Assembly (NCBI GenBank): GCA_963920765.1 | Contig: OY987244.1 | Span: forward strand, 15,130,501 to 15,194,500 | Direction: 5' to 3' | Length of the DNA: 64,000 bases | DNA from: Ulota crispa | Taxonomy: Eukaryota > Streptophyta > Bryopsida > Orthotrichales > Orthotrichaceae | Shown: in pieces, positions 1 through 11,985 of the stretch | How positions within the stretch are numbered: the stretch's first letter is position 1 | How the letters are laid out: each line of letters opens with the position of its first letter | The notes under the pieces: generated by a model | What the model was told of the DNA's origin: nothing | Seen by the model: the letters and a program-made list of their open reading frames with translations, nothing else | The model's database searches: none | Made by a program: the position numbers and the translations under genes

Positions 1-1240
1 CTAGAATCAATATACCATCTACCAAATGAGTGCAAAATCTCTAACTTTGATGTTGTTGTTTGGGCACCCAGATTCCATGCAGAAAGTACCATACTTGTGC
101 ATGTTGCTAGCTCCTCATTATTAATGATTTAATGATTAGTGGCAACAATGATACCTCATATGGGCAAAGCCAAGCCTGTTAGAAAAGGAATGCTCTTTAA
201 CTGCTTAACTTGCCCCCATGAGATCATTGGACATGACAAATGCATTCTCACCGATTGAAATTAGCAAAAAGGAGCGTTTTATTGAGACAGGGGGAGTAGT
301 TCTTTTCATCCGCACTTATCATCCATGTTTATCATCCACGTTTATCATCCATGCTTCATGATTGAAGTGTGTCAACCCCTCGCAGGACAACGCTGGAGAG
401 GCTCTGACATTCCTCACGAAAAGGCCGCAGTACGTGGCCGCCCTCTCCATCGCCACTCCTCACGCTGAGAGTCCCCGATTCTGACTGACCCAGCCAGGAA
501 ATAAAGAATAGCTGCAGAATTCCATAACGAACTCCGCATCTCCATAACTCAGGATCTGCGCATGCACTGCCACTCCCACTGCCACTCTCACTCCTACTTC
601 GCAGTGCTAATTTAGCTCTGTGTCTCTCGCAGCTGAGACGGCGCGTCCTCATGGAAACATTCCTCGTTCCTATGAAGCTCCCGCCCTTCCTGCATGTCCC
701 AGCTTGTCCACAATGGTCTTCCTCTTGGTGTGTTCCAAATACGCCTGCTCGACTCCTGTGGTCATGACGATGCCCGTGACGATGCAGCAATGCAGAGCGA
801 TGAAGTAGCGTTTGAGTTTCGAGCAACGCTGATGATGGCGTCGTAAGACTAGTGCTGCTACATACCCAAGGTTTGTTGCTCAATCAATTTCCTTTCGAGG
901 CATCCACGTCTTTCTTTCTGCAGTCACGATATTGCGTAGTTTCGCTTGCTGCTATCGATACGTATTCAACCGACTACTTTCTCTCTTCCCAAAGCTGAGT
1001 TATCGTTAACAACGTTCCTGATTTTGAACGACGCACGCGCTTGTGAGAGGTTTAATTGATGCTCGGTTGAAAGAATTTTTTGAAAGAATTTTCCTTTTTT
1101 GCTTCGCCATTGATTCAATTACTAGTGCCCTCGTCCTCCTACATTTTCAAACTGCATGCTGCCTTCAAACTTTGTGAATTTCGGTCGTGCTCACAGTTTT
1201 GTCTGTTGTCAACTACTAACGTGGTCTTTAGGTAAAAATA
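1..1240. other. left-edge stretch upstream of the sulfate transporter gene
   Basis: No recognisable complete gene. Short coding-like pieces occur on both strands: 670-879 on the minus strand, listed separately, and about 391-480 on the plus strand after a possible CGCAG acceptor. Neither extends into a convincing gene model. The part next to 1240 is likely promoter and 5' UTR of the sulfate transporter gene. Confidence 0.4.
670..879 (-). CDS. possible terminal exon, unrecognised membrane-type protein
   Basis: This minus-strand frame is open for about 69 codons and ends in TAG at 670-672. It has no ATG near its start, so it would be a last exon, with a possible TGTAG acceptor near 855. The peptide has a basic stretch, then one hydrophobic segment of about 18 residues (around RYFIALHCCIVTGIV), then a charged tail with EHTKRKTIVDKLGH. 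That layout is coding-like, but I recognise no family, and no upstream exon is visible between 880 and 1240. It could be a gene remnant or chance. Confidence 0.22.
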   Translation of the reverse strand, partial: ATNLGYVAALVLRRHHQRCSKLKRYFIALHCCIVTGIVMTTGVEQAYLEHTKRKTIVDKLGHAGRAGAS

Positions 1241-1461
1241 GGGGATATTAGGTAGATATGGAGTTATATAATCATATGTGGAGTGTTCACTACCATGATT
1301 TCAAGCTGGTGTAACTTGCCATCGACCTTTTTTTTTCCCCATAATACTACAATATGCTCTTGTCGTCTTAAGCTTCTAATCATTTTGCCACAGTAACTTC
1401 TAAATTTAATTCCCTCCCATGAAGAAGTTGGCACATACTCCATATCTACCTAATATGGGGG
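1241..1461. repeat. short inverted-repeat element (MITE-like) in the 5' region of the sulfate transporter
   Basis: The left end reads GGGATATTAGGTAGATATGG. The right end, read on the minus strand, gives CCCATATTAGGTAGATATGG, so about 25 bp are nearly perfectly inverted over a 220-bp span. The in-frame ATG at 1419 lies inside it, which argues that the native start of the transporter is the ATG at 1554. Confidence 0.6.
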
Positions 1462-1553
1462 TTAAATGCTTCAAAAGCAAACATCTGTTTGATGCATGTA
1501 TACTTTTTCTGAGGGGTTATATTGAATCTTGTTTTGGCGAGTTTGGGTTAGGG

Positions 1554-4500
1554 ATGGAGGAATCCATGGCACGTGATGATAAGCAAGACGAGAAAGGCAT
1601 AATGAACAGGAACAGTGCAAAGATTGTGCCCTCAGTGCACAAGGTGGAAGTTCCTCATAAACGGAACATTTTTGCGGACATATGGTTGGGGTTTTACGAA
1701 CTATTTTTTCATGATGCACCTCTGGATCAGTTCAGAGGCCAGAACGGCCGCAAGAAGGCACTTCTGGGCCTACAATTAGTGTTTCCTGTTCTGGACTGGA
1801 TCACTACATACACGCCCAGAATGTTACTTTCTGATATCATAGCTGGGTGCACCATCGCAAGTCTTGCAATTCCACAGGTAAAGAAAAACAGCCCCCCTGT
1901 CGAAAGTTGCATTGCGCTTTTGTTGCATCTTTGTTTTCAATATTTCCAGACTTATGAAGTGACCAACTTTAGGGTTGTTGCAACTGTAGGATCTCGGTTA
2001 TGCAAAGCTGGCTGGAGTACCACCTGTGCACGGATTATGTAAGCACTCTGCCTTCACTTATTGTTTACATCATTCTCGAGTAGCTGCAGGAAGAGTCTCA
2101 AATAAGAGTTACTTGGAGCAACGTTGTGCCAAAACTGAGCAAATGAACAAAATTGATGTATTCTCACATGTGAAGATAATGGCTCATTGCTTTGAGAAGT
2201 TCTCATTTGTTCAATGTGAGCTGAACAAAGTGTACAGCTTCCTTTTCATGTGTTAGGGATTTGTTTTCATGCCAATTAGGGTCTGCAATTCACGTTGTTT
2301 TAAATCTGATCAACTCAACATGAAAATACTTGCGACTTTAAAAGTTTTTTTCCCTTTTATTGGGTTTTGTGTGGAGCAGATTCTAGTTTTGTCCCTCCGC
2401 TGATCTACGCAGTGTTTGGGAGCTCCCGCGACATAGCCATAGGCCCTGTAGCGGTGGTGTCGCTTTTGTTAGGAACTCTGTTGAAGCAAGAGCTCAGCCC
2501 GACTGACAATCCAGGAGACTACCTCAAACTGGCCTTCACAGCGACATTCTTTTGTGGAGTTTTTCAGACTGCTTTGGGGGTATTTCGGTAAGGCTTCACT
2601 CTGCCAGTTCCTTTACATTGTCCTGCACATCTGCCACTACATCAGATTGCGTGGATTACAATCCATGGAGAGGCGAGATTTGTGTCATCAAACGTGTTTC
2701 TAAACGACACGATTTCTGTGGGGTTTTTTGTGACTGTGTTCCAGGTTAGGGTTTGTCACCGAGTTTCTCTCGCATGCAGCCATCGTAGGTTTCATGGCGG
2801 GTGCTGCCGTCACCATCGCTTTGCAGCAACTGAAAGGACTGCTCAACATCGTTCACTTCACCACTGAAACGGACTTCATCTCGGTCATGAAATCTGTGTT
2901 TGGGCACATTGATGAGGCACCTCCCTTTCTCTTCTTTTGCAACATTCTCTATTACGAACTAAATCTGCGGCGTTGCACTCATTCTGTAACCCAGAGATTT
3001 CCTTTCTCACAAAAGCATGATATACCTCTTTGCCTGGAGTTTTTTGCTGTGGGATTGCAATCATCTCAAATCTCACTGACTTCTGTTTTTATGAGAGAGA
3101 ACCAGCTGAAACTGGCTAATTATGTTTAAGGGGTTTGATGAGTACCTTAATCCTGCACATGCAGTGGAATTGGCCATCGATAGTGATTGGACTTGCCTTC
3201 TTGGGATTTCTCATTGCCACAAAACTTCTGGTATGGACCACGCCATTTCTAAGAATCAGTATTTTTTTATGTGCAACGAAGCCCTCGTTGATGAAAGTTG
3301 TCCTGGTTGCAATATCACTTTGCTGAGAAAGATGAATGGATATGTTGCAGGGTCAGAGGAAGAAGAAACTGTTCTGGATATCTGCAATTGCTCCCCTCGT
3401 TTCTGTGATCCTTTCGACCCTATTCGTGTTTCTCACAAGGGCTGACAAACACGGTGTCAAGATTGTGAGTGTGTTTCCAAGCCTGCAGATCTGTCATTTT
3501 ATATGCGCTTGTGGAAAATGTGTAGTTGCCTGCTTCATCATGTTCGGTGATCAGTCGATGTGAATTTTGATGTTCAATTGAGGTGTAGGTGGGACACATC
3601 AAGAAGGGGATCAATCCTGTCTCTGCGCATCAATTCTTTCTCTCCGGGCCCTTGGCTGCCGCTGGAGCCAAGATAGGTTTGATTGCATCGCTCATTGCAC
3701 TCACGGAGGGTGTCGCTATTGGGCGGTCGTTTGCTGCTCTGCGGGATTACCACATTGACGGCAACAAGGAGATGATCGCTTTTGGCGTCATGAACCTCTG
3801 CGGCTCTGTCACTTCTTGCTACATCGCCACCGGTATGGAACCTTAAACCCTAAACCCTCAATCCCAAAACCCTTGATAGTTCTATTTACCATCATGTCTG
3901 AATCCAACACATATTTGCACATAAGATCTGAAAGCGTGATTTTTTGTTCTTTTCTCTCATTTTAACATGCAGCATTGATTACTTAGAATTAGTGCTCGAA
4001 TGGCTTACCCCTCAGGGACCGAAGAGGTTAACTGAAGTCTTGATTTTTTTAGCAGTTTTTGAGTACTTCGTATGGAGACTATCTTGTATCTGGTTAAACT
4101 CTTCGTACCAGCACAGATTCTGTGTTTCACTGATTCGAAAGACTTCAAGTTTTTGATCCATCTGAAGTATGCTTTTTGTAATATGATCAATGGAATTGGT
4201 GAATTTGGAGCCATGTGTCCTCGGTTAAATTTCAAAATCATTCTCTGTTGATTCAACATGGTCTTGTAGAAAAGGAAAGTTGGAACTGAAGACCAGCGAG
4301 ATGTGGGGTTTTATGATCTGATACGAGCCTGTCGTCTGGTGACAGGATCGTTCTCAAGGTCAGCTGTGAATTACCAGGCAGGCGTGTGCACAGCCATGTC
4401 CAACGTCACAATGTCGGTAGTGGTGATGATCACGCTGCTACTGCTGACGCCGTTGTTCAAGTACACGCCCAACACCATCCTGTCTGCCATCATCATCTCC

Positions 4501-5910
4501 GCTGTGCTCTCTCTGATCGACTTGCGGGCCGCGTGGCTCATCTGGAAGATTGACAAGTTTGATTTCCTCGCTTGTTTGGGTGCTTTCGTTGGCGTCTTCT
4601 TCGTCTCTGTTGAAATCGGTCTCCTTGTTGCTGTAAGTCGGCCATCTCCCCTCTCATTTGTGGTAATTTTCGTGAGCATTTTTATGAGTGGTTGACAGTT
4701 CTCAAGGTTATTTGAATTCGCCACGTTCATAAATTTTAAAGCAGTTCACTTGAATCCATTCATTTGTGTTATTGGCGAGTTTGCACTCCTAAGCCAGCAA
4801 GCTTTAGGGTGTCTTCTTATGAGCTTATGCGACCCTCCGAACACACATTACAAGTCTCATGGACTGGTGCAAATACGGTTTGTGAGAAGGGTCAAAAAGC
4901 AGTGATTAGACTCATGTATCAAATTGGTTTCAACAGGTATCCATCTCTTTTGTCAAGATTCTATACAACGTCACACGACCTCACACGGCTCGTCTTGGGA
5001 ACATCCCAGGGACCAACGTGTACCGCAACGTGACACAATATCCCAACGCCACTCTTGTGCCTGGCATCCTTGCCGTCCGCGTGGATGCTGCAATCTACTT
5101 CTCTAACTCCAACTACATTCATAACAAGATCCTTCACTACCTCGAGGAGGAGACCCAAAGCATGACAAAAGCTGGAGGAGCGCAGATTCAGTACCTTGTT
5201 GTGGACTTGACCCGTAAGCCTTAAACCCTAAACCCTAATGTACTTCCAGGTTTAGATAAATCTTCTCCTGTCCTACTTCTAACGTTAAGTTCATTAAGAG
5301 TGAGCGTATTTCTTGTGATCCAGCTGTTACAAACATTGATACAAGTGGGGTCATTGCCTTTGAGGAGCTGGAGAAGACTCTGAAGCGAAAGAACATACAG
5401 GTAATAAAGGTTATTCAGGCGAAAATTTTGTTGCTTTCAATCTTTGCTTTCGTAGTTGAGGTGTGCATGAGACAGCAACATTAGATTCCAAAAACATCAC
5501 AAAGAGATTTTTTTCCCGTGACATGTTGGGAAATACTTTCTCATGATCGTACAGAAAGAAGGCCTCGAATAATCGCTCTCACAAAAAAAATCCTCTCCAT
5601 GATTCATGAAGAAAAATTCCTTTAAAATTCTTGAACCTATGATAGAGATTTTAAATGTAGGTATGAGCGTGCTGGATTGTGTATCGTTTGCCATTAATTA
5701 GGAGCAAAGTATCTGAGTGGGACTTAGGGGTTCCTCTTCCTGTGGTTGCAGTTGGCTTTTGCAAATCCGGGCGCTTTGGTCATCTCCAAACTTGATGACT
5801 CCAAGTTTTTAGCGCACTTGGGCTCTGAGTGGTTCTTCTTCACCATGAGCGAGGCCATCCAAGTTTGCACCATGTTGCTGAAGCAAGCTGCAGCTGAAAG
5901 TCAAGTCTAA
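1554..5910 (+). CDS. sulfate transporter (SLC26/SulP family) with C-terminal STAS domain, eleven exons
   Basis: Exons, joined in phase: 1554-1877, 1990-2038, 2380-2587, 2745-2916, 3165-3230, 3351-3464, 3589-3832, 4346-4632, 4937-5213, 5324-5400, 5752-5910, giving 658 residues, the usual plant SULTR length. SulP proteins move sulfate with protons across a membrane. The N-terminus has the plant VHKVEVP motif and TIASLAIPQ. Exons 2-3 carry the family signature region [17 protein letters not shown] followed by [12 protein letters not shown]. Many hydrophobic membrane segments follow, then a STAS domain with [14 protein letters not shown]. Intron 4 (2917-3164) appears to start with GC rather than GT. 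Start chosen at 1554 because the in-frame ATG at 1419 lies in a repeat. It resembles plant group 1-3 SULTRs; the exact group and membrane are not decided. Confidence 0.93.
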
Positions 5911-7510
5911 CCCCGCACGCAGCCAGTTTGAAACCCTAATCTAGTTGATGAAGAGATTCTCCACTTTAGATTTTCCAAAATCCCCATGGAGCTCACGTCC
6001 AAAAAGTTGACTGACATCACACTAATACTGTACAGATCTTCAAGGCAAGCAACCTTCTGGAGAAAATTATATTTTGATAAATTCTAGGCCCTATTTTACA
6101 GGAAACCATCACCAAAATACCGGCACTACCATTGGGCTCTCTCAGGATAAGCCTTGCTCTTCCACTTATGCTCTTTTTGCTTTATTTTCTGAGTTTTTTA
6201 GTCTCTCTCCCGAGGGGGAGAGGTTAGGCAATGGTTTGGAAGTTGTGCTCAATGAAAATGAGTTAAGAGCATTATTAGCATGTTGAGGCCCATCACTGTA
6301 AAAAATGACTTTTGTCTCTGTACTAATAAAATTGTGAATAGGAATTACAGGAATAGTGGTATTGATGATTCTAAAACTGCCTTCCAAATTTTTTGAGTTT
6401 TTTAGTCAGTGAAACAATGATATGTAGCAGATTGGAAACTTGGATTTTTGTTTCACGTAATTGATTTTGGATGCTTGAATGCCATATTTAATTACTTATT
6501 GACTATCCCAAGTTTGTAAGTAATAAGCAAGAAGCTGCTTTAGTTTGGAAAACATTCTCTACCTCTTCCCATTATCCTTTGGAGCAAAGTCATTAGCAAA
6601 GTTGAGTGTATATGAGAAAGAAACATGAAAACTGCACACTTTTGTTTTGAGTGAAGAAAGATTTGCAAGAAGCTGCTAATTTTATATCTTTTGGAAGTAC
6701 CAAAGTCTGCAACGGGATGCCCATATTATAATGCATTGAAAATGAAATCTTATGCCCTTGGCACTCTGTAGACTTTGAGTGACCTTGAACAAATAAACTA
6801 TTAATAAACACCAACAAAAACTAGTCAAAAATTGTAAGTCTATCTTTATGCTATGAATTTGTATACCAAGGGCCAACTTCTACATCAAAGTTGAACTCCG
6901 AAAACAGCAAATGAGTTATAGAATCATGCATGAAACTGTGTTGGAAAACAGTAGAACTGGTAATCAGAAATGGTGCGCTCCAACAAGTTCCTTTTATGAA
7001 GCACAAGTATTCTGGGAGTCTTAGCTTTACAAAGTCAAAAAAAAAAAAGCCAATCAGCATAGCCGATGCAGCATGGAAGTTTGCCCGAAGGGCTGCCAAA
7101 AGCAAGACTAGTCCAACTAATGAAGAACAACTACATGTAAGGACCTCCCAAACTCCACAATATTGAAGAGCACTTACTACCTGTGGTTGCTCTTCACGAC
7201 TTGGCTTGCATTGCATTGCATTTACCTGGACCAAATTTCAAAAGAAACAACTTTCAATTATATTTTGCTCTTGAATTCTTAAACAAGGAAAAACAACAAA
7301 GTGCAACTCTGTTCTTCCAGGTAGCCATGTGTGCACACGTGATTGGTATTGGGAAAGCCCACCAAAATAGACCAGCATTTCAAAACAGCATTTTGTAAAA
7401 AAACAAGTGGCAGGTGCATTTACATCTTTATGTATGAGTAGGATTTTTAATTGTTTATGGTCAAACTTTTGGGTCTGTTCCAAACTGATAGTTTTGAGTG
7501 TTCATAAAAG
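5911..7510. other. 3' flank and intergenic stretch
   Basis: Begins with the 3' UTR region of the sulfate transporter. The rest is AT-rich with short open frames on both strands, none with coding character or a recognisable motif. No clear repeat boundaries seen. Confidence 0.4.
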
Positions 7511-7929
7511 TAGGGATAGTCACGGTTGGTCTGAGACTAAATTTTTAGTGAAGATTGAGAAATGGTTGAGTGAATGTAGGAGTCAATGGGAGCAATTCTC
7601 CATGGAAGGAGGTGTGATACCCCTTTTGTGGGTGATGGAGAATGAAGAATGAAGAATTGAGAATGTTTTACTTAGAGGAAGGCAACACAGCCACCAATTG
7701 GAGGAGCAAAAAAAGTGAGGGTGACAAACAATTCACAAGCAAGTAAACAGAAGGATCATGGTAAAAATTCTCAAAAAAAAAAATTCTCAACCCATTTCTT
7801 CATGCCTGGGCACTGTGAATCGTTTTTCTCAATCTTCACGGAACTGCACTTGCACGAGTCACGGAGGAAGCACCACGGCAGTTTTCCGTGAAGATTGAGA
7901 ATGCAAAAATGCAACTGTGACTACCCCTA
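7511..7929. repeat. inverted-repeat element, AGTCAC family
   Basis: The left end is TAGGGATAGTCACGGTTG. The right end on the minus strand is TTAGGGGTAGTCACAGTTGC. The same ends recur in the cluster at 60985-61876 and near 55750-56160, so this is a dispersed family. No protein is encoded. Confidence 0.6.
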
Positions 7930-8096
7930 ATGTCTTGCCCATGGATGGAAAAGTTAATGTCTTTAGTAAAACAACAAAATGAAACTTTGAGCAAAGCGAT
8001 TGTCCCCAACAAAGTATTTCAAAAAAACAAGTTACAACTTCTTCATCTGTTTCAAATCGGCTGTTTTGGCTTGTGTGGCCCCGGCCAGCATCAGTA

Positions 8097-8420
8097 AGGT
8101 AGGAGGCTCTAATTCGGTTTAGGCTCTAAAATGGTGCACCTCCTCAAATGTAGTTTGTTTGTACATGTTGTTTTTCATAATCCTTCAACAATGTATAGGA
8201 AATGTAAATTTGAGGAGGTACATCATTTTAGAGCCCTATGTCACTTCAACTTCAATTTCATAACTAATTCCACAAAGCTCCAAAAAATATGAAACAACTT
8301 GGATTAGATGCCAATTCCTCTTGTCATTGAAGGAAAATTTACCGAAAAATATTTCAAGAAGTTTCACCTCCCGAAGTTCAGTTTCAGCTCTTAGATGGTC
8401 CATTCATGAGCCTCCTACCT
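8097..8420. mobile_element. TA-flanked MITE, AGGTAGGAGG ends
   Basis: Ends are AGGTAGGAGGCTC and its inverse GAGCCTCCTACCT, each flanked by TA, as for Tc1/mariner-type target sites. The interior matches the copy at 36697-37003 (shared run around TTAGATGCCAATTCCT and AGCTCTTAGATGGTC). It lies 60 bp beyond the stop of the PNGase A-like gene. Confidence 0.75.
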
Positions 8421-8482
8421 TAGTCATACCGAGTGACAACTAGGCAGAGCGGCAATGGCGAATCTTGTGAACAACAATGAGA

Positions 8483-10357
8483 TTAAGTGCAGCGAGTGTG
8501 CGAGTGATCGAATAGATACGAGCCATTGTTGCGCACTCCAAGCGACCGAAAGTAGCACCCACCACAACCGTCATACAAAAAGCTCTGCCTCGTCTCCGCC
8601 ACACCGCGATTATCCCCCACAACTGGCACAACCAGCCTCCCTCGCGACTGCTGCCGGTTCTTCAACGTACCAAAAAAGCTCGGACCGGCATTGCCACCAC
8701 CACCAACCCCTCTCGACTGATAATACCGCTCCTCTTCCCACGCGTGATCAATGGAAGCCTTCTGCAACAACGTCCCGTCCCCACAGGAATACTGGTGGAT
8801 GTCAAATCGCAACGGAAACCTGAACAACTCATAATCATAGACCAAACTCTTCTCGTCCGACTTCGTAACTGCAGTGCGCTCCGTGACTGTCTCCTGGTGC
8901 ACACGCAATGCGTTACCGGAATCGGTAACTGTTAGTACATGGGAGAATTGTGCGCAGATGTCCACCGTGGTTGTTAGATTTCCAAACGACGAGAGCAGCC
9001 AGCCGGAGTACACGAGGTGTCGAACGGTTTTCAGATAATACGTCCCATCCAATGCTAGGAAATTTGGATTGTCGACCGAGGTGGAGATTGAAGTGAAGTG
9101 GTGAACGAGTTCGCCGCGAGTAGTGTTGGGAGAATGGTCGTCGTCATCCACCCAGATGTGGAGGTTTAGCCCTAAGAGCCAGTACGGAAGTGCGGTCGTG
9201 ATGGAAAGAGAGAAAACATGTGCCTCCCCGTCCACAAGGCGGGCGAGAAAAGGCGTGACATCGACGTCGTACGAGGGGAGGACAAAGGAGCCAATCGCGG
9301 TCACAGGCCGCCAGAAGAACGGGTTGACGCCGCCGGTGTAGATCACGGGGAACGGGTGCACCACCCCCGCCAGTAGGTCGTCGTCGATGGTGACGAGAAT
9401 CTCACGAAACGGCCCGTTTTCAAACGCCGCCTCGGTGAAGTTGTTAGACTGGAAATACTCGTTCGGTTTATTTGCGTACCAGAACTCGTCGCTCTGGTGG
9501 GACGACACACAAATCTCGAGCACGGCTCGGTACGCGTTCCGTGGTATGTTTCGAATCCGGCGAGCTTGCACGTTGCTCTCAGCGTCAATTCGGATCCAGT
9601 GATCGGATGCCGACGACGGAGACGACGGAAAGGGCAGGATTAAATCAGCACCCGGCGCTCTCTCGCCAGAGGATTTAATCGTTGCTGCAAATGAAGCAGG
9701 CGTCATCATTTCCACCGCCTCGGTTTCTCCGTCCGAGTCTTCGATTTGCTTGGCGGCAGGTTTAAAATTTTTGAATGTTGTTGTTGTGGTTTGGGGCTCC
9801 TTGGTTTCGGCTCCGCCCGGGGTGTTGTAGAAACTGACGGAGAGAGTGACGTCGTAGAGGCCTGTGAGGGAATCGGCGGTTGAGAGGACGTTGGCGAGCT
9901 CTAAGGCGACCGGCTGGGGCCGTTTCCAGAGCGACGAGTAGCGCGTCACGTCTTTCTCGACCGTCCACTGGATGCCCCCGGGCTGCTTCACGGGCTCCGC
10001 GGTGCACGTGCGCAGGATCTCCACACCACCGAGCCAGACGGCCGATATCCGGTCGAACTGGCGGCCCGTGCTGCTGGCCGTCCACCGGAGCACGACGCGG
10101 CTCCAGCGCTGGCCGGTGCAACTGGGCGATGGCGAATAGTGACGCACAACGGGCGCGTCGTTGAAGGTGTTGCCGAACACATGGTGCAGTAGTACCTGCG
10201 TGCAGATCTTACTGGCTCCCAACGGCACATCCGGGGGCCTGGTGATTTCCAAAACCTCGAGAGGAGGATGCTGTCGTCTCGGTTTCTCCGCAACGAACGC
10301 TTCGGCTGGTGAGAGCAATGCCAGGACGATCACCAGCTCCAGGGTGCACAGTTTCAT
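8483..10357 (-). CDS. peptide-N4-(N-acetyl-beta-glucosaminyl)asparagine amidase A-like protein (PNGase A family)
   Basis: Intronless 624-residue protein. Residues 1-20 form a signal peptide (hydrophobic core ending near PAEA), so it should enter the secretory pathway. The family removes N-linked glycans from glycopeptides. Family hallmarks are plain: LEVTRP-like start at about 34-41 (LEITRPPDVP), LLHHVFGNTF, the W-SRVVLRW segment, then QFDRISAVWLGGVEILRTCTAEP and WTVEKDVTRYSSLW in the first third. The C-terminal part has an FPLRFDI strand, Gly-rich loop VGGGGNAG, and the CYFRSLGVRNN region near the end. Length is normal for the plant family, which is often intronless. The gene is more GC-rich than its surroundings. 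Catalytic residues cannot be assigned by eye, so activity is inferred. Confidence 0.92.
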   Translation of the reverse strand: MKLCTLELVIVLALLSPAEAFVAEKPRRQHPPLEVLEITRPPDVPLGASKICTQVLLHHVFGNTFNDAPVVRHYSPSPSCTGQRWSRVVLRWTASSTGRQFDRISAVWLGGVEILRTCTAEPVKQPGGIQWTVEKDVTRYSSLWKRPQPVALELANVLSTADSLTGLYDVTLSVSFYNTPGGAETKEPQTTTTTFKNFKPAAKQIEDSDGETEAVEMMTPASFAATIKSSGERAPGADLILPFPSSPSSASDHWIRIDAESNVQARRIRNIPRNAYRAVLEICVSSHQSDEFWYANKPNEYFQSNNFTEAAFENGPFREILVTIDDDLLAGVVHPFPVIYTGGVNPFFWRPVTAIGSFVLPSYDVDVTPFLARLVDGEAHVFSLSITTALPYWLLGLNLHIWVDDDDHSPNTTRGELVHHFTSISTSVDNPNFLALDGTYYLKTVRHLVYSGWLLSSFGNLTTTVDICAQFSHVLTVTDSGNALRVHQETVTERTAVTKSDEKSLVYDYELFRFPLRFDIHQYSCGDGTLLQKASIDHAWEEERYYQSRGVGGGGNAGPSFFGTLKNRQQSRGRLVVPVVGDNRGVAETRQSFLYDGCGGCYFRSLGVRNNGSYLFDHSHTRCT

Positions 10358-11985
10358 GATATGAGCCCTACAAGAACTGCAGCAACTTTCATAAGCATAA
10401 TTTGGGCACCAATAACGCGCAACTCCTGATTGATGTAACCATGGTAGTCAGAAGACTTGATCCCATCTCAAATACCGTTACCGACAGCAGCTCATGTATA
10501 CAAACACTTGGTTAGACTTCAATTCGCAAGTGGTGCTAGCAAGACTTGGCTAAATGGAGATGGAATGATCTACTAACGCTTACAGTAGTCAGTCAGCATC
10601 CTCCCACATTCAAATAGTACAAAAAGGTAGCCAACAGCATGCATTAATATACTAAACATGGCGCTTTCTTACAATCACTTGACAGTGTTTCTACTCCCAA
10701 TATCTAGAGCTTGACTGTTCCTCATGAACGAAACATGTGCATGCAGTTGGCTGCGCTCTGTAGAACAAGAGTAGCGTGGTTTTCTGGCGAGACTCAGTAC
10801 CGTCGAGCTATGCTACACACCGCCAGTGTGCTACAGAGTACATATGGATAGATTAAAAAATTGATTTCAACAGATTCGGGTCTTGAATCCAAAAATCTCT
10901 AAAACTTTATTTATCTACCAAAAATTACCCTTTTCATATGTTTAAATGAAGTTTGTAGAAAGGTAAGCAGATTCCTCTGTTTTAGAGGCTGACTCTACAA
11001 TCTGAAGACTGAGCCGAAAACTATCCAACAAACGCCCCACCCAAGCAACTTGAATATGCGAAAGAGAAATTCAGAAGTGAACCTGTCCATAGATTCACGG
11101 CTGTAGTCCAACAAAAGTCGACCTTGCTTGATCTCTAACCTCGAGGGAAGCTCCAGCTGATGATTTTCATGCAATGCGCGACCTAACAAGAAGCACCAGG
11201 AAAAAAATCAACACAATTCTCGTGAGTTCTTGCATGATCGACTCAAAACACCAACTTCCACCATAAATTCTGATTATAAATTGTTCTCACATTCGATCAG
11301 CCGGTCTTGCATTGACAGTTCCAAAAACCAGGTCTGTAGTTTAGTTGCTAAGAGGATACCTAGTTGATCAGAATGAGTCGGTTGTAACCTTCACAGCCAA
11401 CGCTGAATTCTCGACGGCGATCGATCAGCTTGGCAACATTTGCAACAATTTTCTGCACTGGTAGTGCTGCAGGACAACGGTTGTGGAAGTGGAGGTGCTG
11501 CAACAATCGGTGTGTTTTGGGTACAGTCGAGCTGGAAGAAGCTCCAGGGAGGCAGGGACGGTTGTCCATGAGGTACTATGGGATGTCAACAGCACCATTA
11601 ATGGCAACCAGTATTGCATTTAAAATCACACAAGTCAATTAGTCTCTTCGGATTCATTACCATCATTCGTACTTCACCACTGCGACACACCTCCCATCCG
11701 CTTCATGTCCACAATCTTTGGTAAAAAAAAGCATTTATGAACTAGATAACCGGTAAAGTCTCAGTTGTCATATGTATGTATACATGTATAAAATACATGT
11801 AACCGGTTGCTTCTAACTTAATCTTCAGCTATGGATATGTTGCGCAGTAGTGCAGGGTTTTGTGTTTCAAGGTTCCAGGCACCTTGCAATATTTAGAGAG
11901 GGTTCTGGTATATTGTGCTTGAGAATGCGCCAGTTCAACAACAATGCATGTTTTGGGTTGCCGATTATGCTTGGTTGGAGGGTAT
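10358..11985. other. upstream region of the PNGase A-like gene and intergenic stretch
   Basis: The first few hundred bases should carry the promoter and 5' UTR of the minus-strand PNGase A-like gene. Beyond that are short open frames only. I see no gene or clear repeat. Confidence 0.4.

Noticed and set aside
356-883. 175-codon minus-strand open frame upstream of the transporter
   Set aside because: Low-complexity Ser/Gly/Arg/His composition with no domain. A different minus-strand frame in the same place (670-879) looks more natural.
1419-1553. N-terminal extension of the sulfate transporter from an upstream in-frame ATG
   Set aside because: It lies largely within a MITE-like inverted repeat and has no counterpart in the family. 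The ATG at 1554 gives a normal N-terminus.
8455-8823. 122-codon plus-strand frame
   Set aside because: Antisense shadow of the PNGase A-like gene's C-terminal coding region.
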